A stretch of 64,000 nt of DNA, taken from positions 310,001-374,000 of the forward strand of contig NZ_BDDE01000010.1 of assembly GCF_008327685.1 (NCBI RefSeq), given 5' to 3'. This document shows, piece after piece, positions 17,514-24,828 of the stretch. The notes under the pieces are model-generated. The model was given only the letters and a program-made list of their open reading frames with translations, was not told the origin of the DNA and did no database searches. Origin of the DNA: Actinomadura sp. K4S16 (GTDB taxonomy: Bacteria; Actinomycetota; Actinomycetes; Streptosporangiales; Streptosporangiaceae). The translations under genes were made by a program, and so were the position numbers. The first letter of the stretch is position 1; each line of letters opens with the position of its first letter.

Positions 17514-18442
17514 CAAGCCGGAGGGGGCGCTTCGCCGGGCAGCCAGTCGCGGGCCGGGTCGTACTCCAGCCAGCGGTGCCGCCGCCCGTACTCGGCGAAC
17601 CCCCTGATCAGCGCCGGGAGCATCGGGTGCGGCGCATGCCGCGGCCAGATCAGCGACCAGGCGTAGAGCGGGGTCGGGTCGACGACGGGGACGGCCCGGA
17701 CTCCGGGGGCGCCGGGCAGCGGAGCGTCGGCGGGGAACAGCGTGATCCGTCCCGGCTCCGCCGGCAGGCCGGCCAGCAGGTGCTCCAGTCCGAGGTTCGC
17801 GCCGCCGGACACGGCGCGGACGCCGAACTCCTCGCAGAACCGGTTGATGAAGTCGAGCCGGTCGGCGGCCGCGGGGAACCACAGGTCGCGTCCGGCGAGG
17901 TCGGACGGGCGGACGCCGGACGCGGCGGCGAGCGGATCCCCGGCGGCGACGAGGACGTCCACGGGTTCGAGCCGGACGAGGCGGTGCGCCAGCCCGTCCG
18001 GCAGCGGCGGGTGCACGCGCCCGAACGCGGCGTCGACGTCGCCGTGCAGCAGTGCCGCCACCGCCGCGGGGAGGTCGCGGCTCATGCCGAGCTCGACGTC
18101 GAGCTCCGGCCGTTCCTCGATCACCGGGGCGACCGTCCGGGCCGGGCCGTACAGGTGCCCCCAGACGTCGAGCCGCAGCGGCCGGCCGGCGGCGTGGACC
18201 GCGCCGACCGCGGCCTCGGCGGCCCGCAGCGCCTCCCGCGCCGGCTCCAGGAAGCGGCGCCCTGCTCCGGTGAGCTCCACGTTCCCGCGGGTGAACAGCG
18301 CGACTCCGAGCGCCGCCTCCAGCCTCGCCACCCGCTTGGACACCGCCTGCTGGCTGATCGACAGCTCCTCGGCGGCCCGCCCGAAGTGCAGGTGGCCCGC
18401 GACGGCGACGAACGCGCGCACCTGGCCGAGGTCGAGGTCCAT
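17510..18442 (-). CDS. LysR-family regulator of the adjacent MDR/hydrolase operon
   Basis: 310 residues. The N-terminal winged HTH spans residues 1-60 (LDLGQVRAFVAVAGHLHFGR, SISQQAVSKRVARLEAAL) and a substrate-binding-like effector domain follows. ATG 18442 (MDLDLGQV) is chosen; ATG 18451 is a second option. It is divergent from the reductase at 18532, with a perfect palindrome in the 89-bp gap. It likely senses a substrate of the reductase or hydrolase. Confidence 0.92.
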   Translation of the reverse strand: MDLDLGQVRAFVAVAGHLHFGRAAEELSISQQAVSKRVARLEAALGVALFTRGNVELTGAGRRFLEPAREALRAAEAAVGAVHAAGRPLRLDVWGHLYGPARTVAPVIEERPELDVELGMSRDLPAAVAALLHGDVDAAFGRVHPPLPDGLAHRLVRLEPVDVLVAAGDPLAAASGVRPSDLAGRDLWFPAAADRLDFINRFCEEFGVRAVSGGANLGLEHLLAGLPAEPGRITLFPADAPLPGAPGVRAVPVVDPTPLYAWSLIWPRHAPHPMLPALIRGFAEYGRRHRWLEYDPARDWLPGEAPPPAC

Positions 18443-18458
18443 GCCCCTCATCGTGGGC

Positions 18459-18475
18459 GACAACCGACGGTTGTC
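18459..18475. promoter_or_regulatory. LysR-type operator palindrome
   Basis: GACAACC-GAC-GGTTGTC, a perfect 7-bp inverted repeat with a 3-bp centre, lies between the divergent LysR and reductase starts. Position and symmetry fit a LysR recognition site that regulates both genes. Confidence 0.75.
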
Positions 18476-18531
18476 AACCCGGCCCGGCGGCTGTTGGACC
18501 GGCCCGGCGCCCGCCCGGTTTCCTGCGGGGC

Positions 18532-19443
18532 ATGAGAGCACTCCTTCCCGAAGCGGGATCGGTGGCGTTCGGCGAGGTCGACGAGCCGGTCCCCCGTCCG
18601 GACGAGGCGCTGGTGAAGGTCGCGGCGTTCTCGGTGAACCGGGGTGAGACGTTCCAACTGGAGTCCGACCGGCCCGGCTGGCGGCCCGGCAAGGACGTCG
18701 CGGGCCTCGTCGTCCAGGCCGCCGCCGACGGCTCGGGGCCCGCGGCCGGCAGCCGGGTCGTGGGCCATCCGCCGTCGGCGGGCTGGGCGGAGTACGTCGC
18801 CGTCCCCACCGCGTCGCTCGCCGAGATCCCCGCCTCCGTGTGCGTCCAGTCGGCCGCCGCGCTGCCGCTGGCCGGGCTCACCGCGCTGCGCCTGCTGCGC
18901 GCCTCCGGCGCCACGGCCGGGACGCGCGTCCTGCTGACGGGGGCGTCCGGCGGCGTCGGGCACTACTTCGTCGAACTCGCGGCCGGCGCGGGAGCCGAGG
19001 TCACCGCGGTCACGGCATCCCCGGACCGCGGGCGGCGGCTCGCCGAACTGGGCGCCGCGGTCGTCCACGATGTGCGGGACGCCGCCGGGCCCTTCGACGT
19101 CGCTCTGGAGTCCACGGGCGGGGACGCCCTGCCGCTCGCGCTGGCGCGCACGGCGGCCGGAGGCACGCTGATCTGGTTCGGGCAGGCGAGCCGCCGGCCC
19201 GTGACGCTGGACTTCTTCGACTTCTTCGACGGCCCCGAGTCCGCGTCCATCAGGCACTTCCACTACGCGGGCGCCCCGTACGGGGACGATCTCGCCACGC
19301 TCGTCCGGCTGACCGCGGCCGGGCGCCTCCACCCGGAACTCGGCCGCGTCGCCGACTGGAGCGAGACCGCCGCCGTCCTCACCGACCTCCGCGAGCGCCG
19401 CATCCGCGGCAACGCCGTCCTCACCCTGGAGCAGAACCGATGA
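18532..19443 (+). CDS. Zinc-independent MDR-family NADPH:quinone reductase-like oxidoreductase
   Basis: 303 residues of the medium-chain dehydrogenase/reductase fold. An N-terminal GroES-like part (FSVNRGETFQLESDRPGWRP) precedes the nucleotide-binding Rossmann motif LLTGASGGVGHYFVELAAGA near residue 140. The catalytic-zinc cysteine ligands of alcohol dehydrogenases are absent, so a quinone/enone reductase activity is more likely. Its stop overlaps the start of the hydrolase gene (ATGA), indicating coupling. It is divergently controlled with the LysR gene. Confidence 0.88.
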   Translation: MRALLPEAGSVAFGEVDEPVPRPDEALVKVAAFSVNRGETFQLESDRPGWRPGKDVAGLVVQAAADGSGPAAGSRVVGHPPSAGWAEYVAVPTASLAEIPASVCVQSAAALPLAGLTALRLLRASGATAGTRVLLTGASGGVGHYFVELAAGAGAEVTAVTASPDRGRRLAELGAAVVHDVRDAAGPFDVALESTGGDALPLALARTAAGGTLIWFGQASRRPVTLDFFDFFDGPESASIRHFHYAGAPYGDDLATLVRLTAAGRLHPELGRVADWSETAAVLTDLRERRIRGNAVLTLEQNR

Positions 19444-20837
19444 CCGCCTTCTTCGACGAGCCCGTCGCCCCCTTCGCCGCCGTCAACCGGTCGCGCGCCA
19501 TCGCCGCCGGGATCGACCCCCACCAGTACGACGCGGTCACCGCCGGCCTGACCTCCCTGCACCAGTGGCCGGACGCGTTCGCGCGGACAGGGCGGGAGCA
19601 TCTCGCCCTCGCGGAGAAGGCGCGTCTGCCGCGCTCGGCGGGCGAGGCGCTCCGCGACGCCGCGCTGTGGTTCCACTTCGCCACGGTGCTGCCGAACCCG
19701 GACCTCGCCGAACACGGCCGGGCCGCCGCCGCGTCCGCCGACGCCCTGCGCCGGTCGCTAGCCGTCCTCGCGCCGGACGCCGCGCACCTCACCGGCCCCG
19801 ACTTCACCGGCGTCCTCCGGCGCCCGTCCGCGGACGCGCCTCTGGTCGTCCTGGTGCCGGGCATGAACTCCGGCAAGGTCGAGTTCATGCCGATCGCCGA
19901 CGCGCTCGTGCACCGCGGTCTCGCCGTGCTCGCCATCGACGGGCCCGGCCAGGGAGAGCTCGCCGTCCGCGGTGTCTGGGAACCCGACTACCAGCGGGTC
20001 GTGGCGCAGGCCCTCGACGCCGTGGACGGCCTGCCCGCCGCCGTCGGGCTGATCGGCCTCAGCATGGGCGGCTTCCTCGCCTCCGCCGCCGCGCGGCACG
20101 AGCCCCGGATCGGCGCCGTCGTCACCGTGAGCGGGCCCACCGCCATCACGTGGGACGAGCTGCCGCCGTACGTGACGGAGTCGTTCGTCCTGCGCACGGG
20201 CGGGGAGGCGGCCGCCCGCGAGTTCGCCCGCCGGGTGACCGCTCCCCCGGTGCCGCAGCCGCTCCGCGTCCTGGACGGCGGGCTGGACGTCATCCCGGGC
20301 GTCGCCAATGGCGAGGAGCTGGCCCGCCGGGCGGCGAAGGGCGAGTACGTGCTGGTACCCGAGGGCAACCACCTCCTGGAGAACTGCCGCTGGCTCTGGC
20401 TTCCCGAGACGCTCGACTGGCTCGCCGCCCGGCTGAGCGACGACCCCGCGTCCGTTGTCCGGCGCTATGTCGAGGCGGTCGCGAGCGGCGACCTGGACAC
20501 GATCAAGGCGAGCTTCGCCGACGACGCCAGCTGGACCTACCCCGGCGACCTTCCGCTGAGCGGCACCTGGAAGGGCCGGGACGCGATCGTCGACGGCTTC
20601 CTAGGAGGCGCCGGACAGCTCTTCCAGCCCGGGGGCGAGCCCGAGGTCGCCCTGACCGGTGTGGTCGCGGACGGCGACCGGGTCGTGGCGGAATGGACGT
20701 CGCGGGGAACGGCCCGCGGCGGAGCGGACTACGACAACCCGTGCCTCGGCGTGTTCACCGTCCGGAACGGCAAGATCACGTCGGTCCGGGAGTACACCGA
20801 CACGCAGCACGTCGAACGCACCCTGTTCGGCTCCTAG
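19440..20837 (+). CDS. Alpha/beta hydrolase fused to a SnoaL-like (NTF2-fold) domain
   Basis: 465 residues. Residues about 1-335 form a FrsA/DUF1100-like alpha/beta hydrolase with an extended N-terminal cap: nucleophile elbow GLSMGG (Ser near 208), acid candidate in GLDVIPG (Asp near 283) and His in EGNHLLEN (near 311). From about residue 340 a second domain, RRYVEAVASGDLDTIKASFA through NGKITSVREYTD, is a typical SnoaL/NTF2 fold. Relatives of the first domain include carbon-carbon-bond hydrolases such as 2,6-dihydroxypseudooxynicotine hydrolase; the exact reaction here is unknown. The start overlaps the reductase stop, so the pair probably acts on one compound. Confidence 0.85.
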   Translation: MTAFFDEPVAPFAAVNRSRAIAAGIDPHQYDAVTAGLTSLHQWPDAFARTGREHLALAEKARLPRSAGEALRDAALWFHFATVLPNPDLAEHGRAAAASADALRRSLAVLAPDAAHLTGPDFTGVLRRPSADAPLVVLVPGMNSGKVEFMPIADALVHRGLAVLAIDGPGQGELAVRGVWEPDYQRVVAQALDAVDGLPAAVGLIGLSMGGFLASAAARHEPRIGAVVTVSGPTAITWDELPPYVTESFVLRTGGEAAAREFARRVTAPPVPQPLRVLDGGLDVIPGVANGEELARRAAKGEYVLVPEGNHLLENCRWLWLPETLDWLAARLSDDPASVVRRYVEAVASGDLDTIKASFADDASWTYPGDLPLSGTWKGRDAIVDGFLGGAGQLFQPGGEPEVALTGVVADGDRVVAEWTSRGTARGGADYDNPCLGVFTVRNGKITSVREYTDTQHVERTLFGS

Positions 20838-20863
20838 TCCGCGCCGGCCGCGCCGGCCGCTCC

Positions 20864-21805
20864 TCAGCGCCGTGCCTCGTATGCGGGGCGGCCGCCGGCC
20901 TCCTTCGCGACCGCTTCGCGGACGGCGGGGGCGATCTCCTGCCCCCAGCGGCCGACGGAGGCGAGGTCCTGCGTCCCGCCCTCGGGCGAGAACAGGGTGA
21001 AACCGGACGCGCCGTGCTCCAGGACCGCCCAGGTCAGCTCCTCGGCCCACTGCTCCGGAGAGCCGCCGATCCAGCGCCCGTCGAGGTCGCGGGTGGCCCG
21101 CAGCGGGCGGTCGGTGATGCGCCCCGGGAGGTTGAAGATCGTGCCGATCTCGCGCGGGTCGCGGCCGGCGGCCGCCGCGGCCTCGTCGATGACCGGCCGC
21201 GACGTCCGGTAGCGCTCGCTGAGCCAGTCCGCCGCGTGGCCGGGGATCCAGCCGTCGGCGACCCGGCCGGTCGCGGCGAGGGACTTCGGGCCGACCGAAC
21301 CCGTCCACACCGGCGGCGCGGCCACCGGGGCCGGCTCGATCTCCTCCACCCGGTAGTGGCGGCCCCGGTGGGTGACCGGCGGGCCGCCGCCCGCCAGCTT
21401 CCGGACCAGGACGATCGCCTCCTCGAAGGCGTCCACGGCGTCGCCCGCGGGCAGCCGCGGCACGCCCATGTCGGAGATCCGGTCCCACAGCCCGCCCGCG
21501 CCCATGCCGAGGACGACGCGGCCGCCGGAGAGCGCCGACAGGGACGTCACCGTCCGCGCGAGCATGGGGGCGGGCCGGGTCGGCAGGTTCGTGACGTTGG
21601 CCAGGCCCGCGATGTGCTCGGTGCGTCCGAGGACGAAGCCGATGGCGGCGTAGGCGTCCACGCGGTCGCCGAGGTAGGGGTGGTCGGACAGGGAGAAGTG
21701 GTCGAGGCCGTCCCGGTCGGCCTGCTGGGCCATGCGCAGCAGGCCGGCGGCGTCCTCGATGACGGTGTGCGCGCCGAACCCGAAGAGGGGCCGCTGTGCT
21801 GACAT
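20864..21805 (-). CDS. LLM-class flavin/F420-dependent oxidoreductase
   Basis: 313 residues of the luciferase-like TIM-barrel family. FSLSDHPYLGDRVDAY near residue 37, LANVTNLPTRPAPMLARTVTSL near 68 and RVVLGMGAGGLWD near 96 are characteristic, as is the PVWTGSVGPKSL phosphate-binding region. It could use F420 or FMN; sequence alone does not decide. ATG 21805 follows AAAGGAAG at six bases. It is the last gene of a MarR-FAD-oxidoreductase-LLM run on the minus strand (26-bp gap to the FAD enzyme), so probably part of the MarR regulon. Confidence 0.88.
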   Translation of the reverse strand: MSAQRPLFGFGAHTVIEDAAGLLRMAQQADRDGLDHFSLSDHPYLGDRVDAYAAIGFVLGRTEHIAGLANVTNLPTRPAPMLARTVTSLSALSGGRVVLGMGAGGLWDRISDMGVPRLPAGDAVDAFEEAIVLVRKLAGGGPPVTHRGRHYRVEEIEPAPVAAPPVWTGSVGPKSLAATGRVADGWIPGHAADWLSERYRTSRPVIDEAAAAAGRDPREIGTIFNLPGRITDRPLRATRDLDGRWIGGSPEQWAEELTWAVLEHGASGFTLFSPEGGTQDLASVGRWGQEIAPAVREAVAKEAGGRPAYEARR

Positions 21806-21830
21806 CGTTCTTCCTTTCGTCGTTGGGTCG

Positions 21831-22922
21831 TCAGGCCTTGCCGAACAGGTCGGCGAAGCGGCCGGTGAACAGGTCGGCGCCCTTGTACTCGGCGACCGTC
21901 TCGGCCGGGACGACCTGCGGGCCATCGGGTCCGGGCAGCTGGCCGACGCCGCGGCGCGGCCCGAGGGGAAGCAGGATCATGGGATCGGGCGCGGGCCGGT
22001 AGCGGGCGGTGGGCCGCTCGCCCCGGAGCCGGGCGGCGATGTTCTCCGCCACGACCTCGGCGTGCTGCATCGCGTACCCGGCCCTCTTGGACTCGGGGAC
22101 GTCGGTGATGTCGCCGATCGCGTAGACGTGCTCGTGCCCGTGGACGTTGAGGGCCTCGGTGACGGGAACCCTGCCCTGCGGGGTGAGCGCGGTGAGGCGC
22201 CCGTCGGCCAGGTAGCCGCTGTTGATCGTCATGCCGTGGGCTCGGAACCAGATGTCGGCGCTGATCTCCTCACCACTGGCGGTGGCGGCCGTGAAGGTCC
22301 CGGCCCGTCCGGGGTCGCCGGGGGGCGGGGCCGTCAAGGCGGCGCCGAGCCGCAGCCGGATGTCCAGCTCGCCGAGCTGGCGGAGCAGGTCCTCGCGCAG
22401 CTCGGCGCGGTAGCCGGGAAGCAGCTCCCCGGCGGGGTCGACGACGGTCACCGGCTTGTGCGGCCACACCTCCTTGATCTCGCCCGCCAGCTCCAGGCCG
22501 ACCGGTCCGGCGCCGAGGATGAGCACCCGGTCCGCGCCCGCCAGCTCCTTGTGGGTGCGGCGCAGGTCCTCCAGCGCCTCGTCGGCGGACTCGGCGCGGG
22601 GATTCGCCGGAAAGGCGTAGCCGGAGCCGGTCGCAAGGACGAGGAAGTCCGCGTCGACGCGCCGCCCCGAGGCCAGGGTGACGCCCGCGGCGTCCGCCGA
22701 GACCGCCCGGTCGCGCAGCACCGTGCCCCGGGTGAGCAGCGTGTCGAAGGGGAAGAAGATGTTGCCCGCCCAGTCGGGCCGGGTCAGCGCCCGCAGCGCT
22801 CCCGACGCGTTGACGAACGCGTCGCGCGGATCGATCAGGACGACGTCGGCCTCGGAGTCCAGGGCCTTGGCGACCGCCGCCCCTCCGTACCCTCCGCCGA
22901 CGACCGCGACCTTACTGCTCAT
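21831..22922 (-). CDS. FAD-dependent NAD(P)H oxidoreductase (FSP1/AIFM2-like)
   Basis: 363 residues of the two-dinucleotide-binding flavoprotein family. FAD-binding GGGYGG occurs at residues about 9-14 (KVAVVGGGYGGAAVAKAL), the NAD(P)H Rossmann motif LILGAGPVGLELAGE near 145, and the second FAD motif HVYAIGDITDVPESKRAGY near 275. It lacks a redox-active CxxC pair, so NADH dehydrogenase-2 or FSP1-type quinone reduction is more likely than disulfide reduction. ATG 22922 follows a weak GGGAG. Two MarR-type palindromes occupy the upstream gap. Confidence 0.88.
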   Translation of the reverse strand: MSSKVAVVGGGYGGAAVAKALDSEADVVLIDPRDAFVNASGALRALTRPDWAGNIFFPFDTLLTRGTVLRDRAVSADAAGVTLASGRRVDADFLVLATGSGYAFPANPRAESADEALEDLRRTHKELAGADRVLILGAGPVGLELAGEIKEVWPHKPVTVVDPAGELLPGYRAELREDLLRQLGELDIRLRLGAALTAPPPGDPGRAGTFTAATASGEEISADIWFRAHGMTINSGYLADGRLTALTPQGRVPVTEALNVHGHEHVYAIGDITDVPESKRAGYAMQHAEVVAENIAARLRGERPTARYRPAPDPMILLPLGPRRGVGQLPGPDGPQVVPAETVAEYKGADLFTGRFADLFGKA

Positions 22923-22951
22923 GATTGCACGCTCCCGCAGACAGGAATTAC

Positions 22952-22990
22952 AGTTCGCGCTACGAACAATATTAGTTCGTACTACGAACT
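22952..22990. promoter_or_regulatory. Tandem MarR operators upstream of the FAD oxidoreductase
   Basis: AGTTCGTACTACGAACT (22974-22990) is a perfect 8-1-8 palindrome. AGTTCGCGCTACGAACA (22952-22968) is a slightly degenerate copy whose centre is 22 bp away. Both sit in the 94-bp gap between the MarR stop and the oxidoreductase start. A third copy precedes the MarR gene at 23513-23529. Confidence 0.85.
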
Positions 22991-23016
22991 GCAACCCCAT
23001 TCCGAGGCGGGCGCTC

Positions 23017-23493
23017 TCAGTGCCTGCGGGCGGCCCCCTCGTCGGGTTCCGCGAACACCACCGGAACGTCGTTCTCCAGCACGACGCGTCCGAGCAGGTC
23101 GGCGAGCGTGTCGCGCTCGGCCTCGCTGAGACCCTCCGGCAGCCTGTCGACCCGCCGGCAGGTCTCGGCGTAGAACTCATCGACGAGCCCGCTCCCCCGC
23201 TCGGTCAGCGCGACCCTGACCGCGCGCTGATCCCTCGGGTCGGCCTCGCGGCGCACCAGGCCGTTGCGCTCGGTGCGGTCCACCAGGCCGGTGAGGCTCG
23301 ACTTGGCCAGCCCGAGCATCGCGCCCAGTTCCCCCATCCCCAGGGGCTGCCTCATCAGCACGCACAGCAACTGCCCCTGCTGCGAGGTGAGGCCGTACTC
23401 CCGCGCCGACTCGGCATAAACGGCGTTCACGAGGAACGCACCCCGCACGAGTGCCCCCACGACGCCGATCCGTCCCTCGTCATCCTTGCCCAC
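23017..23493 (-). CDS. MarR-family repressor
   Basis: 158 residues with the winged-helix fold: LTSQQGQLLCVLMRQPLGMG, LGLAKSSLTGLVDRTERNGL as recognition region, and the wing VRREADPRDQRAVRVALTERG. The start is GTG 23493 (MGKDDEGRI); no strong ribosome binding site is visible. The motif AGTTCG-N5-CGAACT occurs both before this gene and before the next gene in the run, so it probably represses itself and the FAD/LLM oxidoreductases. A redox-active or aromatic ligand would fit the targets; this is inference. Confidence 0.92.
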   Translation of the reverse strand: MGKDDEGRIGVVGALVRGAFLVNAVYAESAREYGLTSQQGQLLCVLMRQPLGMGELGAMLGLAKSSLTGLVDRTERNGLVRREADPRDQRAVRVALTERGSGLVDEFYAETCRRVDRLPEGLSEAERDTLADLLGRVVLENDVPVVFAEPDEGAARRH

Positions 23494-23512
23494 GCGCCCA
23501 GCGTATCCCGGC

Positions 23513-23529
23513 AGTTCGTGCGGCGAACT
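23513..23529. promoter_or_regulatory. MarR autoregulatory operator
   Basis: AGTTCGTGCGGCGAACT lies 20 bp upstream of the MarR start. It matches six of eight positions per arm of the palindromes at 22952-22990, consistent with autoregulation. Confidence 0.75.
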
Positions 23530-23600
23530 ACCGCACGGCCGCCGCCGAGGCGGCGCGACGCGAGCAGGAGGCCGCCAAGCCTGGCCGACCGCTCTATAGC

Positions 23601-23645
23601 TTGACAGCTAAGATCCTTAGCTTTATTTTGGCTAATGACGTTAGC
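23601..23645 (+). promoter_or_regulatory. Promoter with two overlapping GCTAA-N5-TTAGC operators
   Basis: TTGACA (23601-23606), a 17-bp spacer and TATTTT (23624-23629) form a good housekeeping-type promoter for the DUF4260 gene. One inverted repeat, GCTAAGATCCTTAGC (23607-23621), fills the spacer. A second, GCTAATGACGTTAGC (23631-23645), lies just past the -10. Their centres are 24 bp apart. This is the layout of a repressor-controlled promoter, but no regulator gene with an obvious match is adjacent. Confidence 0.8.
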
Positions 23646-23667
23646 CACTACTTCGGAGGTCGTCGTC

Positions 23668-24084
23668 ATGAGCACAGTCACCGCGCCGGGCAAGGCCTCC
23701 GGCGTCCGCATCGTCCGCCGCGCCGCATGGTTCGCCGGGGCGCTCTTCTGGGCCGCCTTCGCCGTCCTCGAAGGCGTCAACCACGGGTGGCCCGCGGTCA
23801 TCCTGGCCCTGACCTTCTTCGTGGTCCCTGACCTGGCCTTCCTCGCCGGCCTGCGCGAGGCCCGCACAGTGGAGCCCGGACAGCTCCCCCCGCGCGCCGT
23901 CCCGTACTACAACTCCCTGCACCGGGCGCTGGTGCCGTTCGCGCTGATGGTGGTCTACACGGTCACCCCGCTGAACTGGGCACCGATCTTCGCCGCCCTC
24001 TGCGGATGGATGGCGCACATCTCCTTCGACCGCGCCCTCGGCTACGGCCTCCGCACCAAGGACGGCTTCCAGCGCCACCCCTGA
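23668..24084 (+). CDS. DUF4260-like small integral membrane protein
   Basis: 138 residues with about four hydrophobic segments (WFAGALFWAAFAVLEGVNHG, AVILALTFFVVPDLAFLAGL, LVPFALMVVYTV, IFAALCGWMAHISFDRALGY). The pattern PDLAFL, then YYNSLHRALVP, then DRALGYGL matches DUF4260 family proteins. ATG 23668 follows GGAGGT by seven bases. It is driven by a strong promoter overlapped by paired operators (23601-23645). Biochemical function is unknown; tight regulation suggests a stress or substrate response. Confidence 0.82.
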   Translation: MSTVTAPGKASGVRIVRRAAWFAGALFWAAFAVLEGVNHGWPAVILALTFFVVPDLAFLAGLREARTVEPGQLPPRAVPYYNSLHRALVPFALMVVYTVTPLNWAPIFAALCGWMAHISFDRALGYGLRTKDGFQRHP

Positions 24085-24160
24085 CGTCGCTCCACCTCCG
24101 CCGGGGGGAGAGGAGATCCGGGTGGCACATGCGGTCCGGGGAGAGGGGGAGGATGCCGTG

Positions 24161-24493
24161 GTGAGCTACGACAAGGAACTGGCCGATCGGGTGGAAGACC
24201 TGCTCGGGGCGAGGCGGGACGCGGCGCCCAAGCGGATGTTCGGCGGGATCGCGTGGATGGTGAACGGCAACATGGCCGTCGTCGTGAGGGGTCGGGGCGG
24301 ACTGATGGTCCGGGTCTCCCCTGACGACCACGACGCGATGCTCGCCGAGCCGGGCACCTCCACGACCGTCATGCGCGGCCACCCGATGCGGGGATGGATC
24401 ACGGTGGAGCCCGAGGCCTGCGGCACGCCGTCCGATGTGGCCGCTTGGGTGGACCGAGGGCTCGACTACGCCCTCAGCCTGCCCGCGAAGTAG
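24161..24493 (+). CDS. TfoX/Sxy N-terminal domain protein
   Basis: 110 residues. SYDKELADRVEDLLGARRDA, KRMFGGIAWMVNGNMAVVV and the C-terminal WVDRGLDYALSLP match the TfoX N-terminal domain. I chose GTG 24161 because GGGGGAGG ends eight bases upstream and it gives the usual short N-terminus; GTG 24158 and GTG 24122 are in frame. It lacks the TfoX C-terminal domain, so it is not a full competence regulator homologue. Role unknown. Confidence 0.82.
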   Translation: MSYDKELADRVEDLLGARRDAAPKRMFGGIAWMVNGNMAVVVRGRGGLMVRVSPDDHDAMLAEPGTSTTVMRGHPMRGWITVEPEACGTPSDVAAWVDRGLDYALSLPAK

Positions 24494-24828
24494 GGGCCGG
24501 GAGCACACCCTGCCCGGGCGGGGCGCTGGAAGGGCCCGCGCGGAGCGATGAGTTTCGGGGGTCGCGCCGGTCCGTCTGGGGTGCGTGCAGGCGGAGGGAG
24601 GTTGGGATGTCGCGTCCGTCACACTTCGTTGACCTCGAGTGCGCTGGAGGTCGGAGGGTGGTGGGCGCGGAGCAGGCAGGATTTGTCGGACCCCGCTGGA
24701 ATACTCCCGGAGCGCCCAGGGTTTAATCGTTCGCGAAAGTGTCAGTCGCTGCAGTATTTTGCGGCGGTACCTAGGCAAGCCCTGAGCAAACCCCCTGAGC
24801 TACGTGCCCACGGCCCTCGCGTGCCCAC
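24494..24828. other. Intergenic region upstream of the DHA2 exporter
   Basis: 335 bp with no convincing gene. A less GC-rich patch at 24717-24765 (GGGTTTAATCG, TTCGCGAA palindrome, GCAGTATTTTGC) is the likely promoter area for the exporter. No riboswitch or terminator recognised. Confidence 0.5.

Noticed and set aside
23581..23667. Riboswitch in the leader of the DUF4260 gene
   Set aside because: The inverted repeats lie at the promoter, mostly upstream of or at the transcription start, and fit protein operators better than an RNA fold.
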